Below, in pieces: positions 13,148 to 25,139 of a stretch of DNA of 64,000 bases. The DNA lies in NCBI GenBank assembly GCA_036872755.1, contig JAVHNS010000014.1:434001-498000 (forward strand), in the 5' to 3' direction. A program made the translations under genes and the position numbers. Position 1 is the first letter of the stretch; every line of letters starts with the position of its first letter. Below the pieces are notes generated by a model, which did not search any database, was not told the DNA's origin, and was given only the letters and a program-made list of their open reading frames with translations. This DNA comes from Orbilia blumenaviensis. Its lineage: Eukaryota > Ascomycota > Orbiliomycetes > Orbiliales > Orbiliaceae.

Positions 13148-14731
13148 ACAACACAAAGTTGAAAAGCTCGGCTGATGTGCATATGCAAGGCCCACTGGGC
13201 TCGCGTTTGTGGCAGTAAAACGCGAACGCAAAAGTTTTCATGCATGCTGCAAATTTGCTATCACAAGTCCTGATACCTGGGTCACTCCGCCTCCCGCGGC
13301 CCGGACGCTGCCGCGTTACCTAGCTAGGTGCACAGGGGCACGAGACCAGGGCCCAAACACCACTTTCCGAAAGTCCTTGAAATTTTAGAACAAATCCCGA
13401 TAAAAACGTTAAGTCTAAATTAATGGTCTAATAGTCCTACGCGTGTCGACATGTCTGCCATCTCCGCCGTCTCCGCCGCTTGTTCTATGAGATGTCGGCG
13501 CCGAGAAGCGTTGCTCATTGCTGTGGTAGAGGGCACATGCACAAGTGAGACTTGCCACGGGGCTTTCTATCATAGGAGCCGCTGTAGAATTGAAAGAGGC
13601 CATTATGCTAAGCTAAATGTAGTTGTGCTTGGTGGTGGTGATTTCGTGGGGCCCTCAAAGAGAAAAAGGAAGAAAAAAGGAGAAAAAAAACTATTTTGGT
13701 TATACATGTATATTCCTCAAGTCGCCGCGAGATTTTATTGAAACAAACCTGCGTCGCTAGCGGATGAATATTCGGCGTCCAGGGCCGAGGCTACAGATGT
13801 ATATAACGCATACTTATACAAGCCTTGGATCCGAGACGGAGAGAATCTGAATAGGTAACTTGACCATGAATTGATACATGATATCAATGACTTCATCACA
13901 CAAACCCAGTTACTTAACCAGGCAAAAGCATCATCTCGCTGGCCTCGAACATGACTTTTTAAATATAGGAGCTCCGAAACCTGCAGATAAAATGGGATGC
14001 CGGCGTTCGAAATGTTCCCGTCGGGCCAGGTCCGGACGGGCCCAAAGAGAAGATGCCTAGTGCTGCTTCCGCGTAATACGTACTGGGACGGCCCGAAATT
14101 ATACCGCAATGCGCCGTCGATCTGTGCGAGACACCGCTTTTATATTTAGTGCAAAAATCGTGGTCATTGGTGAAAAACCGAGCAAGCAAATTTTTTGTAC
14201 AATAGCACCGTCAGTGCTTTGTCTTTGCGTTCATAATCGTGTCAGCAAAAAGCAAGGTTTGAATAGGGTCTTTTTTTTTTTTTTTTTTAAGAAGGCGATG
14301 TCATTCTTGGGGCCAAATTGCTAGATCTCTGTGAAGGCTCTTAAGAGACATCATCTAACTGCCTGCAGCTTGGTGAAAGTGCAGAGTTGGATTTTGTTGC
14401 ATTCTATAGAATATGGTTTTGGAGATGGGTGTCCGTAGCACCAATATTTAGAGATCAGCGCAACTACCAGATCGCTGGGATTGCTTCTGATTAAAGTTTT
14501 AGTTGTTATTTTCCGATAACTTGGTACCCTTGGTGCGGTTAGGCACGGGACTACTTCAATCGGAAGCACGAGATTTCGAGATTATATGTGGACCAATGTG
14601 CATGTCGCAACGTTGACATTGCAATGGCTGGAGTGACTCGGTTTGCAATTGCGTATTATTAATGACTATCTGCGGGCTCGCCAACCGTACCATAGCACTT
14701 GACCATATTGGGCTCCATCGCGGTCTCAGGG

Positions 14732-14764
14732 GCCTCCACGACTAGCCTCCACGACTAGCCTCCA
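14732..14764. repeat. 13-base tandem repeat, 2.5 copies
   Basis: The unit GCCTCCACGACTA is repeated exactly twice and followed by GCCTCCA. No coding context is visible. Confidence 0.9.
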
Positions 14765-17289
14765 AACCCCCCATATCAACATATTCGCGTGACCGCGGTC
14801 CAATCCATCACTAATTTTTCACAACTGGCGGTTAGTCAGAAACGGGGTATTTTTTGGCCCCACAATTTGGCAGGTGTTTCCTATTAGTAAAAATGTTAGG
14901 TTTCATCCGGATATAGTTGAAGCGGACAGCAAGAGCTTGAGTCACCCCACTCTAGCTTCGCTAGAGTATACCTAGAGTTAGATCCTTCTGAAAGCTCAAC
15001 AGCTTAAGAGCCCATAGTCTTCTAGTACTAGCTATAGTAGCCGAGAGCCTGCATTTTGTGAGAAGCTGCTATGTCTCAAGAAAAGCTAGAAGTGTCAATT
15101 CTGAGACAGTGGACCCTGGACAAAGCTCGGCTTGAACACTGTATTTGGCATTCTCTATAACTGGCAGTATTATAAAAATAAATGCACCTATGCTGCACCA
15201 TGTTTTAGAATTAAAAGCATGTTGTATACTAATCTGCAAAGCTCATGGAGACCCATACCTAGCAGGGTATACCACAAAAGTACCTAAGTTGAGTCTCTTT
15301 TTTGGAAACCTCACAGCCTCTACCTATCCTGTTCCAAATCTGCAAGTTTCATTGCAAATAGTGTGAGGTACGTGTTCCTCCACGTGGCATATATCAATCA
15401 TTTTGATAAGAAACGCGAACACGATAATACGACAATACGAGGCCCATGGTCGACGCAGAGTACCCCCATGCGCAAGGGTGATTTATCAGTTGGAGAAAGC
15501 GTACTGCAAAACTTCAGCGCTTGTCTCATCATACCTACCCCATCAACGAGTGACTTGACCATGCCAAGTAACGCCAGAAGGATCTACCTCTTGGTTTGAG
15601 TTTGATAATTGTATAGAGGCGGCCAAAGAGCGATATTTGATTTGTCACACTATAGTACTAGCGTCGGGGAATTAATCACGACGATGCCAGGCCTTCACTG
15701 ATTCAGGATCCAACTGGCCAGATCATGAATGCCTGCTAGCTCTGTCAGCTGCAGGAATGGTCCGCGAAAATTCCTTCTCGTAATCCCGCAGTCGGGGATA
15801 TCCGTAGCTTATTTCATGTGATTCGTTCATAGCGATGATTTATGAGCTAGAGTACAGCCACCACTTCAAGATTGGTTAATAAGAGGCAGGCTACACATTT
15901 TACTTTCACCATTTCATAGCAAATCTGGTGCAGCGGGCTTGAAAAAATCCAGAGGCAATCCTGCTGCGCTGATCGAATTATATCTGGAGATCAGAGAATT
16001 CATACAGATCACGTTAGGATATTGTTGGGACCAGGTGTTTTTGGCAAATATGAACGCGAATTAAATTTGCCACGATCACCAAATTTGCCCGAGCGAATTG
16101 GGTAAATGAAAACCAGTCCGTAAAATGTATTTCTGATTCACTTCCAGAACGTCCGGCATATATTGTGAGGCGGCACCATGGCAACCTACATTGAATTTCT
16201 AGAAAATTCCATGCTGCTGCAAGTTTATAAATTTTATTGATTGTGTGTTGTTGTTAAAAAATCCAACCTAAGTTAATGAACTAATGCTTTGTTTTTCAGC
16301 GCAATACAAAGATAGCTTCCAACATCAGACCAGACTGTGGACGCGTGTGGGAGCATGGTGAAAATATACTATGTAGTATGATGCGCAGTGTAGTATCCTA
16401 GTCGCAGCTTGCGACGCCGCCAGCGAGTACGCAGTGTCTTGTCCTATAAACCTAGCAGGTATTGCGCGTTTATGCATACGCATATACGGAGTAGATGCCG
16501 AACCAAATACTTTACCGTTCCAATCTAATAGACATATGATGCGCTGAAGTCAAAATATTGCCTCGTGGCAGCCTGAAGCTTAATAATTAAGTATTGTATA
16601 ATATTATATTCTAAGAAGGGTAATAGTTTATATGCGGGCTCGGCTATAGCGGGTTTATCGGACCTTTTGTCTTTATCTCCGTACACGTATGGGCAACTCA
16701 ATGAGCCAAAGTTAGTCGAAAGTTAGCCAGCTACTTATTCCACTGCTTATCAAATAAGACACATCATGGACAATTTACCAAGGTCCCAATACTGTGACAA
16801 AAATCCTATCTTCAAATGGGGCTCCAGTTAGGAAAATCAGGATCATACTATCTGATAATAGTAGGCTGTTTCCCGGTACCGAAAATTGTGCCATGGTGCT
16901 ACTTTCTATCATAAGCCCTACCAAACGAGGATACTATCAGTCCCTCTTTGGAAACATACTTGTGGGGTCTAGGAGGGGCCTACTGGATCTAACCCAAGAG
17001 GGCCATAATGACGGATTTTGGGACTGTCCCATTATCCCCGATTAATCTCGCTATTCGGATTGTGGATCTGAAAAGTCGGTTTAGCATTTGTACTTTGAGT
17101 ATTTATATTCTATTGAATTTGGGTATATATATACATCATGATTTCGAGTATTATCACGATTAGTTTATCGATACCAGCAAGATCTCGAATATCAAATAAT
17201 CTTGAAAGACGAATAAGCCTCCCACCATTGGATTCAATTATCAAGTGAATATTTTTGATACAGGTTTCCGAGTCGCTACGACTTAGAAG

Positions 17290-18687
17290 ATGGCGGATAA
17301 ATTTAACTGGAGCACCACCGGGGAGGAAGTAGTAAATGAGTTTGCAAGCTTGATTAAAGGGAAAACAGGTATTTTAGTTCCTATCTTCCCATGTCAATCT
17401 ACAGGCGATTTCCCCACGCTTCTCACATACTAAATCTCTTCACAAAGTTTTGATCACAGGTGTAGCGCCTGGGGGCCTTGGGGGCGCAACAGCTATCGCC
17501 CTTGCAAAGGCCCAGCCAAGTCTCATTCTCCTTCATGCTAGATCGGAAGCAAAAATTGCCCCAATAGCCAAAGATGTCCAAAATGAAGGGGTCCCAACTC
17601 GAAGCGTCGTGATGGATCTTGCGTCACTAACGTCCGTCCGCAAGGCTGCTGAAACAATAGTATCTCAGAGCAATATTGTGATTGATGTTATAATCAATTG
17701 TGCTGGGGTGATGGCTACCCCATATGGTACAACTGAGGATGGCTTTGAACAGCAATTTGGGATCAATCATCTCTCGCATTTTCTATTCACAAACCTTCTT
17801 ATTAGGGCTGGGAAAGTAGCCAATGGGGGGAGAATTGTGAACGTCTCGAGCGGTGGCCATATGTTTATGGGCAAAGGAATCCGGTGGGATGATATCAATT
17901 TCTCAGTATGTTTGGTTCAGATCCTCCTCTTATTAAGTTCATCTACTTCATAGCTGATACTAATAACCCCGTCCTGTTAGGCTGGCGAGAAATATGAAAA
18001 ATACGAAGGCTACGGGCAATCCAAGACTGCAAATGTACGATGTAATACCTAGTAGCTATCCTTTTTTTTTTTTTGCCAAATTCTGACTTGAATTCTAACT
18101 TTCTAGGTCCTTTTTTCAGTTGCATTAGCAGACAAATTGAAGTCAAGGAACATTCTATCCTTCAGTTTGACACCTGGGAGTAGGTTGATAAAATCGAGAT
18201 GTCATAGGCGTATCTTTTTGTTCTTTTTAACTAAGATTAGTATCCTTATAGTCATTAATACCAACCTCGGGCGCCATCAGTCAGAAGATGACATCGGAAC
18301 CCTAAGTATACTTTGAGCCGCTATGACGCAAATTTGTCTTATGTTCTCTATGCTAACTATGTTGGCGCTATTAGTGGAACATGTCAAAACAGTGTTCAGA
18401 GAAGTTCCGACGAATCTAGATTATAGAACGCTCAGCCAGGGTATCAGCACCCAAATTGTTGCAGCTTTTAGTCCCCTGATAATTGGTAAGGCTATGAACA
18501 GTATTCCATATACTTCCCAGCTTCTTGCGCTGACGTCAGTTTTTATTTTGTACATCCAGACCAGAGCGGCGGGTATTTGATCGATTGCCAGATCCAACCA
18601 GCAGCCCCATTCGCTAGTAGTCTGGAGAATGCCAATCGCCTATGGGCTATATCAGAGTCTATGGTCGGCGAAACCTTTTCATTTTAG
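17290..18687 (+). CDS. Short-chain dehydrogenase/reductase (WWOX/retinol-dehydrogenase-like), seven exons
   Basis: Rebuilt exons: 17290-17368, 17448-17905, 17981-18034, 18107-18179, 18252-18305, 18375-18485 and 18560-18687, which total 957 bases and code for 318 residues. The joined protein has the cofactor motif TGVAPGGLG (residues 30-38), NCAG in the NNAG position, the catalytic Ser in NVSSGG and the pair Y190-x3-K194 (YGQSK). It also has a PGIINTNLGRH segment and a late GGYLIDCQ block, both typical of fungal SDRs of this group. A TGA at 18314 and the early ends of neighbouring frames fall inside introns. Introns have clear branch sites (ATACTAA, GCTAAC). It probably oxidises or reduces a small-molecule alcohol or ketone with NAD(P)(H); the substrate is unknown. 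It is the first gene of a four-gene island between two deserts. Confidence 0.85.
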
Positions 18688-19196
18688 AGGTACTAGGCAT
18701 ACTGTCACCCAGTTAAAATGGTGGCGTTTATGTATATATATACCAAATTGATAACAGTAGTCGGGCGACTTAACCATCCTAGATCTGCGCGCTGCTTCGT
18801 AATGTTGACTCCAAGATTCCTTGTGCTGTAGAATTTGTGTTGTTTTGTGGTGCTGTCAGCCCGATTTGGGTTAGTAATATCGTCGGGTTACACCGAGACC
18901 AGGTTACACACACCATTCCCTAGGTCTCGAGCTCCCTGAAATTGCACAAAAAGGATGGAGGAAAAAGCAACAAGGAGAGAGAAGAGCAAGTTTGTGGTAT
19001 CTATGTGCGCATACAAAAGTCCCTCCACCACTATATAAATATTAGTAGCCGGTAATTGGATGAAGCCGAGGAATAGAATGTAAATGTTATAGGTTGCCCG
19101 GAGGCTGATAGTGCACGGACGGTAGGCAGTATTCAATTGATCAAGATCTGTATGGACTTAAGATAGTTATGGCTAGCTAGTGCGATTGCTGTAAGA
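18688..19196. other. Convergent intergenic spacer
   Basis: Tail-to-tail spacer between the plus-strand SDR and the minus-strand ERD2-like gene. No gene seen; presumably two 3' ends. Confidence 0.6.
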
Positions 19197-20196
19197 TTAT
19201 GGTTGTGCCGACTTAGTAGGCTCAACTTCGGGGTCCTCCTCATTGCTGACTTCGAATTGGTCTGGGTCTACCAGTGGCCGGTGCGCTTCGGCCTCCATAT
19301 CAAAAGTTCCGTCATCCGCGCTCACCGATATCCCTCTGGGTCCCCAATTCTTAGGTTGTGCGCTAGTTCTGTGGTGGTTGCCATTTTCCACGTCTATATC
19401 TTCTAGCTCTTCTTCGTGGTCGATATGTTGGTTGCCCCCAAGGAGACGACTAAGAAGCCAACCGCGCCCAACTTCCTCTTCATCAATTAAAGCTCCACCC
19501 CGCAATTTAATCCTCTGACGGCTGTAATAAACCCAAGCGAAATCGATATAAAGTGTAGTTTGTATAACACCGAAAACGACGGCGACAGGGTCAAAATGGG
19601 ACTCAGTAGAGTATCGCCAGATCCAATTGAGAATGTAGAAACCCCGATATGATCCGAGAGCAACCAGGTAATAAGAGTCGATTACTGTTGGGATCGTCGT
19701 CCGACGAAGGAGAAGCAGTTGAGGGAGGACACAAACAGACTCGAGGACGATGCTGAAAACCCAAACATTCTAAATTTGGATACCATTAATATTTGCGCTC
19801 AATTGTGAAAGAACTCCGAAGACTTACCTCCCAGAACGTAAAGATTCCATTCAATAGGGCAGTCACGGGCAATGTCAGAATAAGAGAGCCGCCTAGGCAG
19901 TATGCGCCAAATCTTATTGCCTTTTGTGCCTCACGTGTCCGGGGAAAGATACGCATCATGAGAAACAGGATGCCAGAGGATGATGTTATGTAAAAGATTT
20001 TCAAAGTCGTGTTCCACCATCCGAAGGAGACCCAGAAGATATCAACATAACGCGAAAGAAATACAAGTAGGTATAGAGCCTGCGTAATTAGGGAGACACC
20101 CTCTGCGCTCCGATTGCTGCAGATAGCCCAAATTAGAATTAACTTTGAGAGCAGGTGCGAAAGATCGCCAATCATTCTAAAAGCGTTTAAACCCAT
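19197..20196 (-). CDS. ER lumen protein-retaining receptor (ERD2/KDEL receptor family) with a long acidic tail
   Basis: Two exons on the minus strand, 20196-19828 and 19769-19197, joined in phase 0, code for 313 residues. The first about 215 residues form the seven-helix receptor: FRMIGDLSHLLS at the start, SRYVDIF (R49, D52), NWIWRY and YIDFAWVYY, which match the ligand-contacting and structural positions of ERD2. The family cycles between Golgi and ER and returns soluble proteins with HDEL/KDEL tails. Typical ERD2 is about 215-220 residues. Here roughly 95 more hydrophilic, acidic residues follow RQRIKLRGG, with runs such as DEEEV and HEEELEDIDVE. Such extended ERD2-like paralogues are known in filamentous fungi, so this may be a second, divergent family member rather than the only receptor. 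Confidence 0.88.
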
Positions 20197-21736
20197 GGTA
20201 GACTGATTTCTGATATGGATTGAGGGGGTAGAAATTGGTCGAATTGTTAAGTATTTGGAGCGTTTAGGCTAGAGAGGAAAGAGAAATTAACGATGCGCCT
20301 AGAGACGAATCTGCAAACAGTTGTATAGTTTGGTGCAGGCGACAAGTGCTCCTTCCGCTAAGTGGTCGTCGGGGAAATTATTTCTCATGAAATTGTCCGG
20401 CAGGCCAAACGATATGCCTAACGGAATGCCCGAACGGACAACAGTCTCTGGAAAAGAGATGTTTAAAAACTGGACTATTGTCCATGAAGCAGCGGATATA
20501 GATATAATGACTGATAAGATATAATATATACCTGCGAGTCTGCGTAGCGCCGCGTCTTTCCTGTAATAGGTTATCGATAAGGCCCTGTACGCCCGAAACC
20601 GTCAGATGCCCATCAGCTCAGTTCAAAGACCTGAGCTTAAGTCTTGGCTTTTAGGCTTATTTCGGATCCCTGAAAGTCGGTACGGCCACTGGCATATCCT
20701 ACGGTCGGCTTAATGAAAAATAACGTAGTAGGCTATATCAGCTAGAGTGAAACAGCAAGTTATGTCTGTCGTGATACTGTGGCCTGGCTATAGTGGAGGC
20801 GCTCAAGGTGATGCATTAGGTATTGGTTGTTGGTTGTTGCATCTTGGTGATCTGAGCCCTGGCTTTTGGCCAAGTGTCCATCAAGGGTGGCTCAGATGCC
20901 CAGACCTAAATCCTTGTCCACGAAACCTCCACTTGTAATTCGTGATAACCATAAACCCTCTATGGTTAACATGGTTACGCTTTATCTTATAATATATCGC
21001 AATGCAGGCGGAAAAACTCTGAATCCGCGGTTTAAATTTTACTAGGTTCAGAGCAATTGCTAGGAAGACTACGAATTGCTATGATTTATAGGCGAATGCG
21101 TGCAAGCCACTCATAGCTGATGAAGACGCAAACACATAACATCTTGATCAAGCTCTATCGAGCAAAACGAGCTCGATCGGAGCCCGAGAGTTCAACACAT
21201 TTCGGCGACTATTTGAGCCCCGGCTTCGTGCGAGGGGAATCTTTAGCGCCACTTCGGCCCTTACCGAGTGCTAGATTCGACCCGGTTTTTCGGAGGATAA
21301 CTGAAGCCTTGCTACCGAAACTCGATTTAGTATCAAGACTAGTCTAATGCAAGTTAGTATCTCTAGAGATGCTCCCGAATCTCTCTTCAATTTCTTCTTT
21401 TCCCCACGAATTTATAGCATGAAGGATCTTCAGCTGACCGTCAAGACAATAGATTCCGCATGATTTTTCAAATCGGGTCTGTTTATTAATTAATCGAAGA
21501 TGTCGCCATACTATAATGGTGGATTTGATTCCAATGTTCGGAAATATTTCCCCCGATAAGTCGTACGAAATTGCTGAGGCATAGGACAAAGTAGAGAATC
21601 TCCTTTGCCCGCTTTCCTATAAATGTAGGTTGAAGTCATCATGATCATCTTCAATACTTTCTAAATAGCAAAGCTACTACAAGAACCTAACCTTATTTAG
21701 GCTTTTCATAGCCGATATAATCGAAAGCCCATAGAA
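20197..21736. other. Divergent intergenic region between ERD2-like and SDR genes
   Basis: Head-to-head spacer of about 1.5 kb. It probably holds both promoters. No further gene or clear repeat was recognised. Confidence 0.55.
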
Positions 21737-22771
21737 ATGACCTTCAACTTGAACATGGAGGGTATTCTCCAGAAGTTGCAGCCGGAACTCCTCCTACGAA
21801 ATTTAGAGAAAATGCTGAGGGGCGCGACTTTTCTTAATGTCACCGGGGCCGCCACCATCTCATATTTTCTGTGGAAAGGCTTCCAGTTCGCCAACCTATA
21901 CTTTTTAAAGCCTTCGAGACTCAACAAATACCGCGCGGTCATATCACCGAAGGGAGAGGCACCATGGGCCCTCATCACGGGTTCCTCGGATGGGATCGGC
22001 AAAGCTCTTGCAATTGAGCTGGCGAGCAGGGGCTTCAATATTATTGTACACGGGAGAACACCCTCCAAAATCGCAAAGCTAGCAGCTGATCTGGAAACGG
22101 AATACCAAATTAAGACCAAAACGTTGGCGCTGGATGCTACAAACCCAAATCTGTCACTCGATGAACCAGTTCTTAATGCTATCGGCGACATCAAGGTAAC
22201 AATTCTAGTCAATTGTGTCGGAGGAATCAGCATCGCAGCCAAAAGGGTCTACGACCTTTTGGTGGATCGAACGGAAGCGGAGATAGACCGCGTTTTCAGT
22301 ATCAACGGACGATTTATGACCCAGCTCACCCGGATAATCCTCCCTCGAATGACAGAGCCAGGAGTTATAATTAATGTTGGCTCAACCTCTGCATACGGCC
22401 TACCATGGGTCCAGTTATATTCCGCTGCGAAAGGCTACTTGAATAGTTTCTCGATCGCCTTGAATGCAGAAATGTATGCTACTGGGCGGGATATCGAAGT
22501 CATGGCGGTAACTCCAGGTAGCGTGGCTGGAACTCCAGGATTTAAATACGCTGTCGGTAAATTTCTTCCCGATACGAAGACAGTTGCGAAAGCCATACTG
22601 GACAGGATCGGGTCTGGGCAAACAGTGGTATCGCCATATTGGGTTCAAGGACTTCAGGACAGTCTATTTAGCTTACCAGGTCCCCAAATGTATAAAAGGA
22701 TGGTTGCAAATGTAATGAGAGATATGAAGTCGATTGAAGATAAGGACCTAGCAGAACGCGAACGGGGATGA
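21737..22771 (+). CDS. Membrane-anchored short-chain dehydrogenase (17-beta-HSD/3-ketoacyl-CoA reductase-like)
   Basis: Single exon of 344 residues. A hydrophobic segment at about 30-57 precedes the Rossmann motif TGSSDGIG (81-88). It is followed by NCVGG in the NNAG position, a catalytic Ser in GSTSAYG and the pair Y228-x3-K232 (YSAAK). The N-terminal anchor plus this motif order resembles fungal 3-ketoacyl-CoA reductase (Ifa38) and 17-beta-hydroxysteroid dehydrogenases of the ER. Those enzymes reduce 3-keto groups in very-long-chain fatty acid elongation or act on steroids. No canonical KKxx tail is present (it ends ERERG), and it diverges from the housekeeping enzyme, so a specialised paralogue is likely. 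M7 is an alternative start. Confidence 0.85.
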   Translation: MTFNLNMEGILQKLQPELLLRNLEKMLRGATFLNVTGAATISYFLWKGFQFANLYFLKPSRLNKYRAVISPKGEAPWALITGSSDGIGKALAIELASRGFNIIVHGRTPSKIAKLAADLETEYQIKTKTLALDATNPNLSLDEPVLNAIGDIKVTILVNCVGGISIAAKRVYDLLVDRTEAEIDRVFSINGRFMTQLTRIILPRMTEPGVIINVGSTSAYGLPWVQLYSAAKGYLNSFSIALNAEMYATGRDIEVMAVTPGSVAGTPGFKYAVGKFLPDTKTVAKAILDRIGSGQTVVSPYWVQGLQDSLFSLPGPQMYKRMVANVMRDMKSIEDKDLAERERG

Positions 22772-23565
22772 TTTTATGTAAACAGAGGTATTGGACTTCG
22801 TGGAGGCTGGTTCACGAGACCAGTATTAAAGCACTACCACTATTACTGTCAAATGAAGATAATTCTACCTAAACTCCGCTTCCATGTTTTGAAAATGTAC
22901 ACAGTAGTTCTATATATGGCTGTCCAATCGACATTCGACGAGAGTTAAAAGGCTTAAAAGTTATCATCCGCATTAAATATCATGAATTGCGTTGGAACGT
23001 TGTTTGAGGGGTGCGGCTGAGCTGAAGTACCTACAAGGGATAGGGTCGCAAGTGCGACCAACTCCACAATTCGAAACCCCTCCAGCTGGCCGGTTCAAAA
23101 CCAAGCCTGACTTGGGTATAGATTTGGCTGTTCGTGCTTCCCGGGCTGCCTAAGTTATGAAGCTTGACCTCCTCGTCTAATCAGCTAACAAGTTAGAGCG
23201 CATCACCTGTGACTTTTTTTTAAACAAACAAAAGGAAGGAAGGAAAAAGGGTGTTTTAATTCACAAGTTTGAAGTTTCAAGGTACAGACTTGGAGCACTA
23301 CCCCTCGTGCACGATCGTGCTGCTCCAAATCCCATAAATCGCTAAATTTAGAGTCCGACACAATCCCTCATAGGCTCAAGATGCCAAAATGGCCAAGGCC
23401 ATCGCCAAGGCTATGTTACACCCGTAGTTCCAAATCACAGCCGTTGAGACAACCGGCCGATCAAAGTCCAATTCAAATACCATGCGCCATCCGCGCCGCG
23501 CACACGACGCTCCCTCCGCCTTAGTTGCATTACTTCGATAGGCAAGACAGCCCTCCGCATTCATC
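22772..23565. other. Intergenic region, about 0.8 kb
   Basis: No gene seen. It contains a copy of the dispersed palindrome just downstream of the SDR gene and a purine-rich stretch near 23220-23250. Confidence 0.55.
22807..22823. repeat. Copy of dispersed palindromic motif (CTGGTTCACGAGACCAG)
   Basis: Perfect CTGGT/ACCAG arms. It lies 35 bases after the stop codon of the SDR gene, so it could be carried in that gene's 3' UTR. Confidence 0.7.
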
Positions 23566-24381
23566 ATGTCCCTCATTATATCCCTCCTTACCTTGGCAAT
23601 CCTGCCAAATATATACGATATCCGAATCGCCGCACAGCGGATACCGGAAAGCGAAACTGTGTTGTTTGGGAGCGCGACTGATTTCGCCGCTGTGCGAGAT
23701 TGTGGAGTTTGTTGCTTTGAATATCGGGCTGGTTTGGGATGCGACTTTGGATCCCAAATCGTAAGGGCGGTCGGGTGCACTGTTAACTCGTGCATTTGTA
23801 GCCGAAGCGATGTTCGGGCGATCGTGACCACCCATTTACAGTCATGTATTTCGAAAGGCTGCTCTGGAGGTAGCGGTGATGTTTCAGTTGCGTTAAGTGT
23901 ATTTGGCGGATATTGCAATAGTTATTTAGGAGTTGAGGCAGGCACGACCCCAGCTGAGAGCGATGGGGGCACGAGCCCAGAGACTGTGACGGAGACAAGA
24001 ACAATACCATTGAGTACATTGACCACAGCCGTAGGCACGACTACGGTACAGATTGCTGGTGAGCCGCGCGCGAACCTTTGAAGTTTCAATAAAAAGAAAT
24101 ATACAGGATATACTAACCCATTTTCAAACATAGCAACAACAATCACTGTCTTCCGGGATGGCAGCACACCAAACGATGTGGGTTCCAATACTGTAACTGT
24201 TACGGCAGGACCCTCTGGCGGACTTTCGGAACCCGCGAAGATCGGGTTAGGAGTGGGGATTGGAATCGGGATACCGATAGTTGCAATATTGGGTTTCATA
24301 GCTTATAAGTTTTCGACAGCATTAACAGCTCCGCCCGAAATGCCACATGCGCAGCCGATCCAAGGCCAATACGTTGATTAA
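23566..24381 (+). CDS. CFEM-like cysteine-rich surface protein with a C-terminal membrane segment
   Basis: Exons 23566-24058 and 24134-24381 (75-base intron with a TACTAAC branch site and CATAG acceptor) code for 246 residues. A hydrophobic N-terminus (about 1-16) acts as a probable signal peptide. Residues 46-117 hold ten cysteines (46, 49, 50, 59, 71, 76, 78, 94, 99, 117), including CTVNSCIC and a late YC, as in fungal CFEM-like domains. A Thr/Ser-rich stalk follows (about 125-195), then a Gly/Ile-rich membrane helix (about 201-223) and a short cytosolic tail ending QGQYVD. The layout suggests a plasma-membrane protein with an exposed cysteine-rich head; roles in haem or iron binding, adhesion or sensing are known for CFEM relatives. 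Spacing differs from the strict CFEM pattern, so the family call is tentative. Confidence 0.7.
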
Positions 24382-25112
24382 CATAGAAGCATCCGAAAGC
24401 TGATAGGATATATATTATTATTTTCGATCTTCTAGAGCTTGTATATTAGAATACCATAGCGCTCCATAAATACCTAATTAATTCTATTCAGAATTTTATA
24501 TTGATAAACCATATACAGATTCTAGAAGCAGTTCATATCCATAGGCCATGAGAGTTCCCCGTTTCAACTTGCTGCTCTTCGGAAGGCTAGGTCATGGCAT
24601 AGATGCTACTGTGATATTCTCAAAGTGTCTCTTATAACTTCCACTAGAACCAGGTCACCATTTCTATATGATTCTCGCGTTCAGATACTTAATATAAACG
24701 CCAGCACCAATTCCTCGGGACTATAACGAATAGTCTGTCTGTCGATATTAGCCACTGGCTAATGCCAATATAAGTGACACAGTTGGAACATAAGGCCTAT
24801 TTTAAAGTACTGAGTTGGCTTTCGCTTTTGATAGGTTGAATGGCAAAATGAAAGATTTATATAAATCGGCTGCAATATTTCGAATAGATGGTTGGAATTC
24901 CGGCTCGGACGAATAAGATAGGTAAAAGATGAACAGTACAGTCTAATTATTTGCCCAATGATAGTCAAGCGATCAAATGGGAGTGATGCCTGAGAGCTGT
25001 GAACTTACGTCTGTTTTATTAAATATCCGTAGACGAAAGTATATTTAGGAAATATTAGCTGTATCTAACCGCGATAAGTTCAGATCAACAAGAACACGAT
25101 GAGACTATGCAG

Positions 25113-25139
25113 TCTCGGTCTCGGTCTCGGTCTCGGTCT
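25113..25139. repeat. Hexanucleotide (TCTCGG)n microsatellite
   Basis: Four perfect TCTCGG units and a final TCT. Non-coding as far as can be seen. Confidence 0.9.

Larger units (their letters stand above)
5475..17289. other. Gene desert of about 11.8 kb
   Basis: No conserved protein, spliced gene or RNA gene could be supported. Reading frames are short and end often in TAA or TAG. TA-rich words are frequent, as expected in sequence decayed by repeat-induced point mutation, but I did not calculate an index. Local structure includes a pure pyrimidine tract (11161-11217), a 13-base tandem repeat (14732-14764), T runs near 14271-14288 and several copies of the dispersed CTGGT...ACCAG palindrome (11718, 12852, 13063, 13129). 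Old transposon remains are likely, but none was identified by name. Confidence 0.55.
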
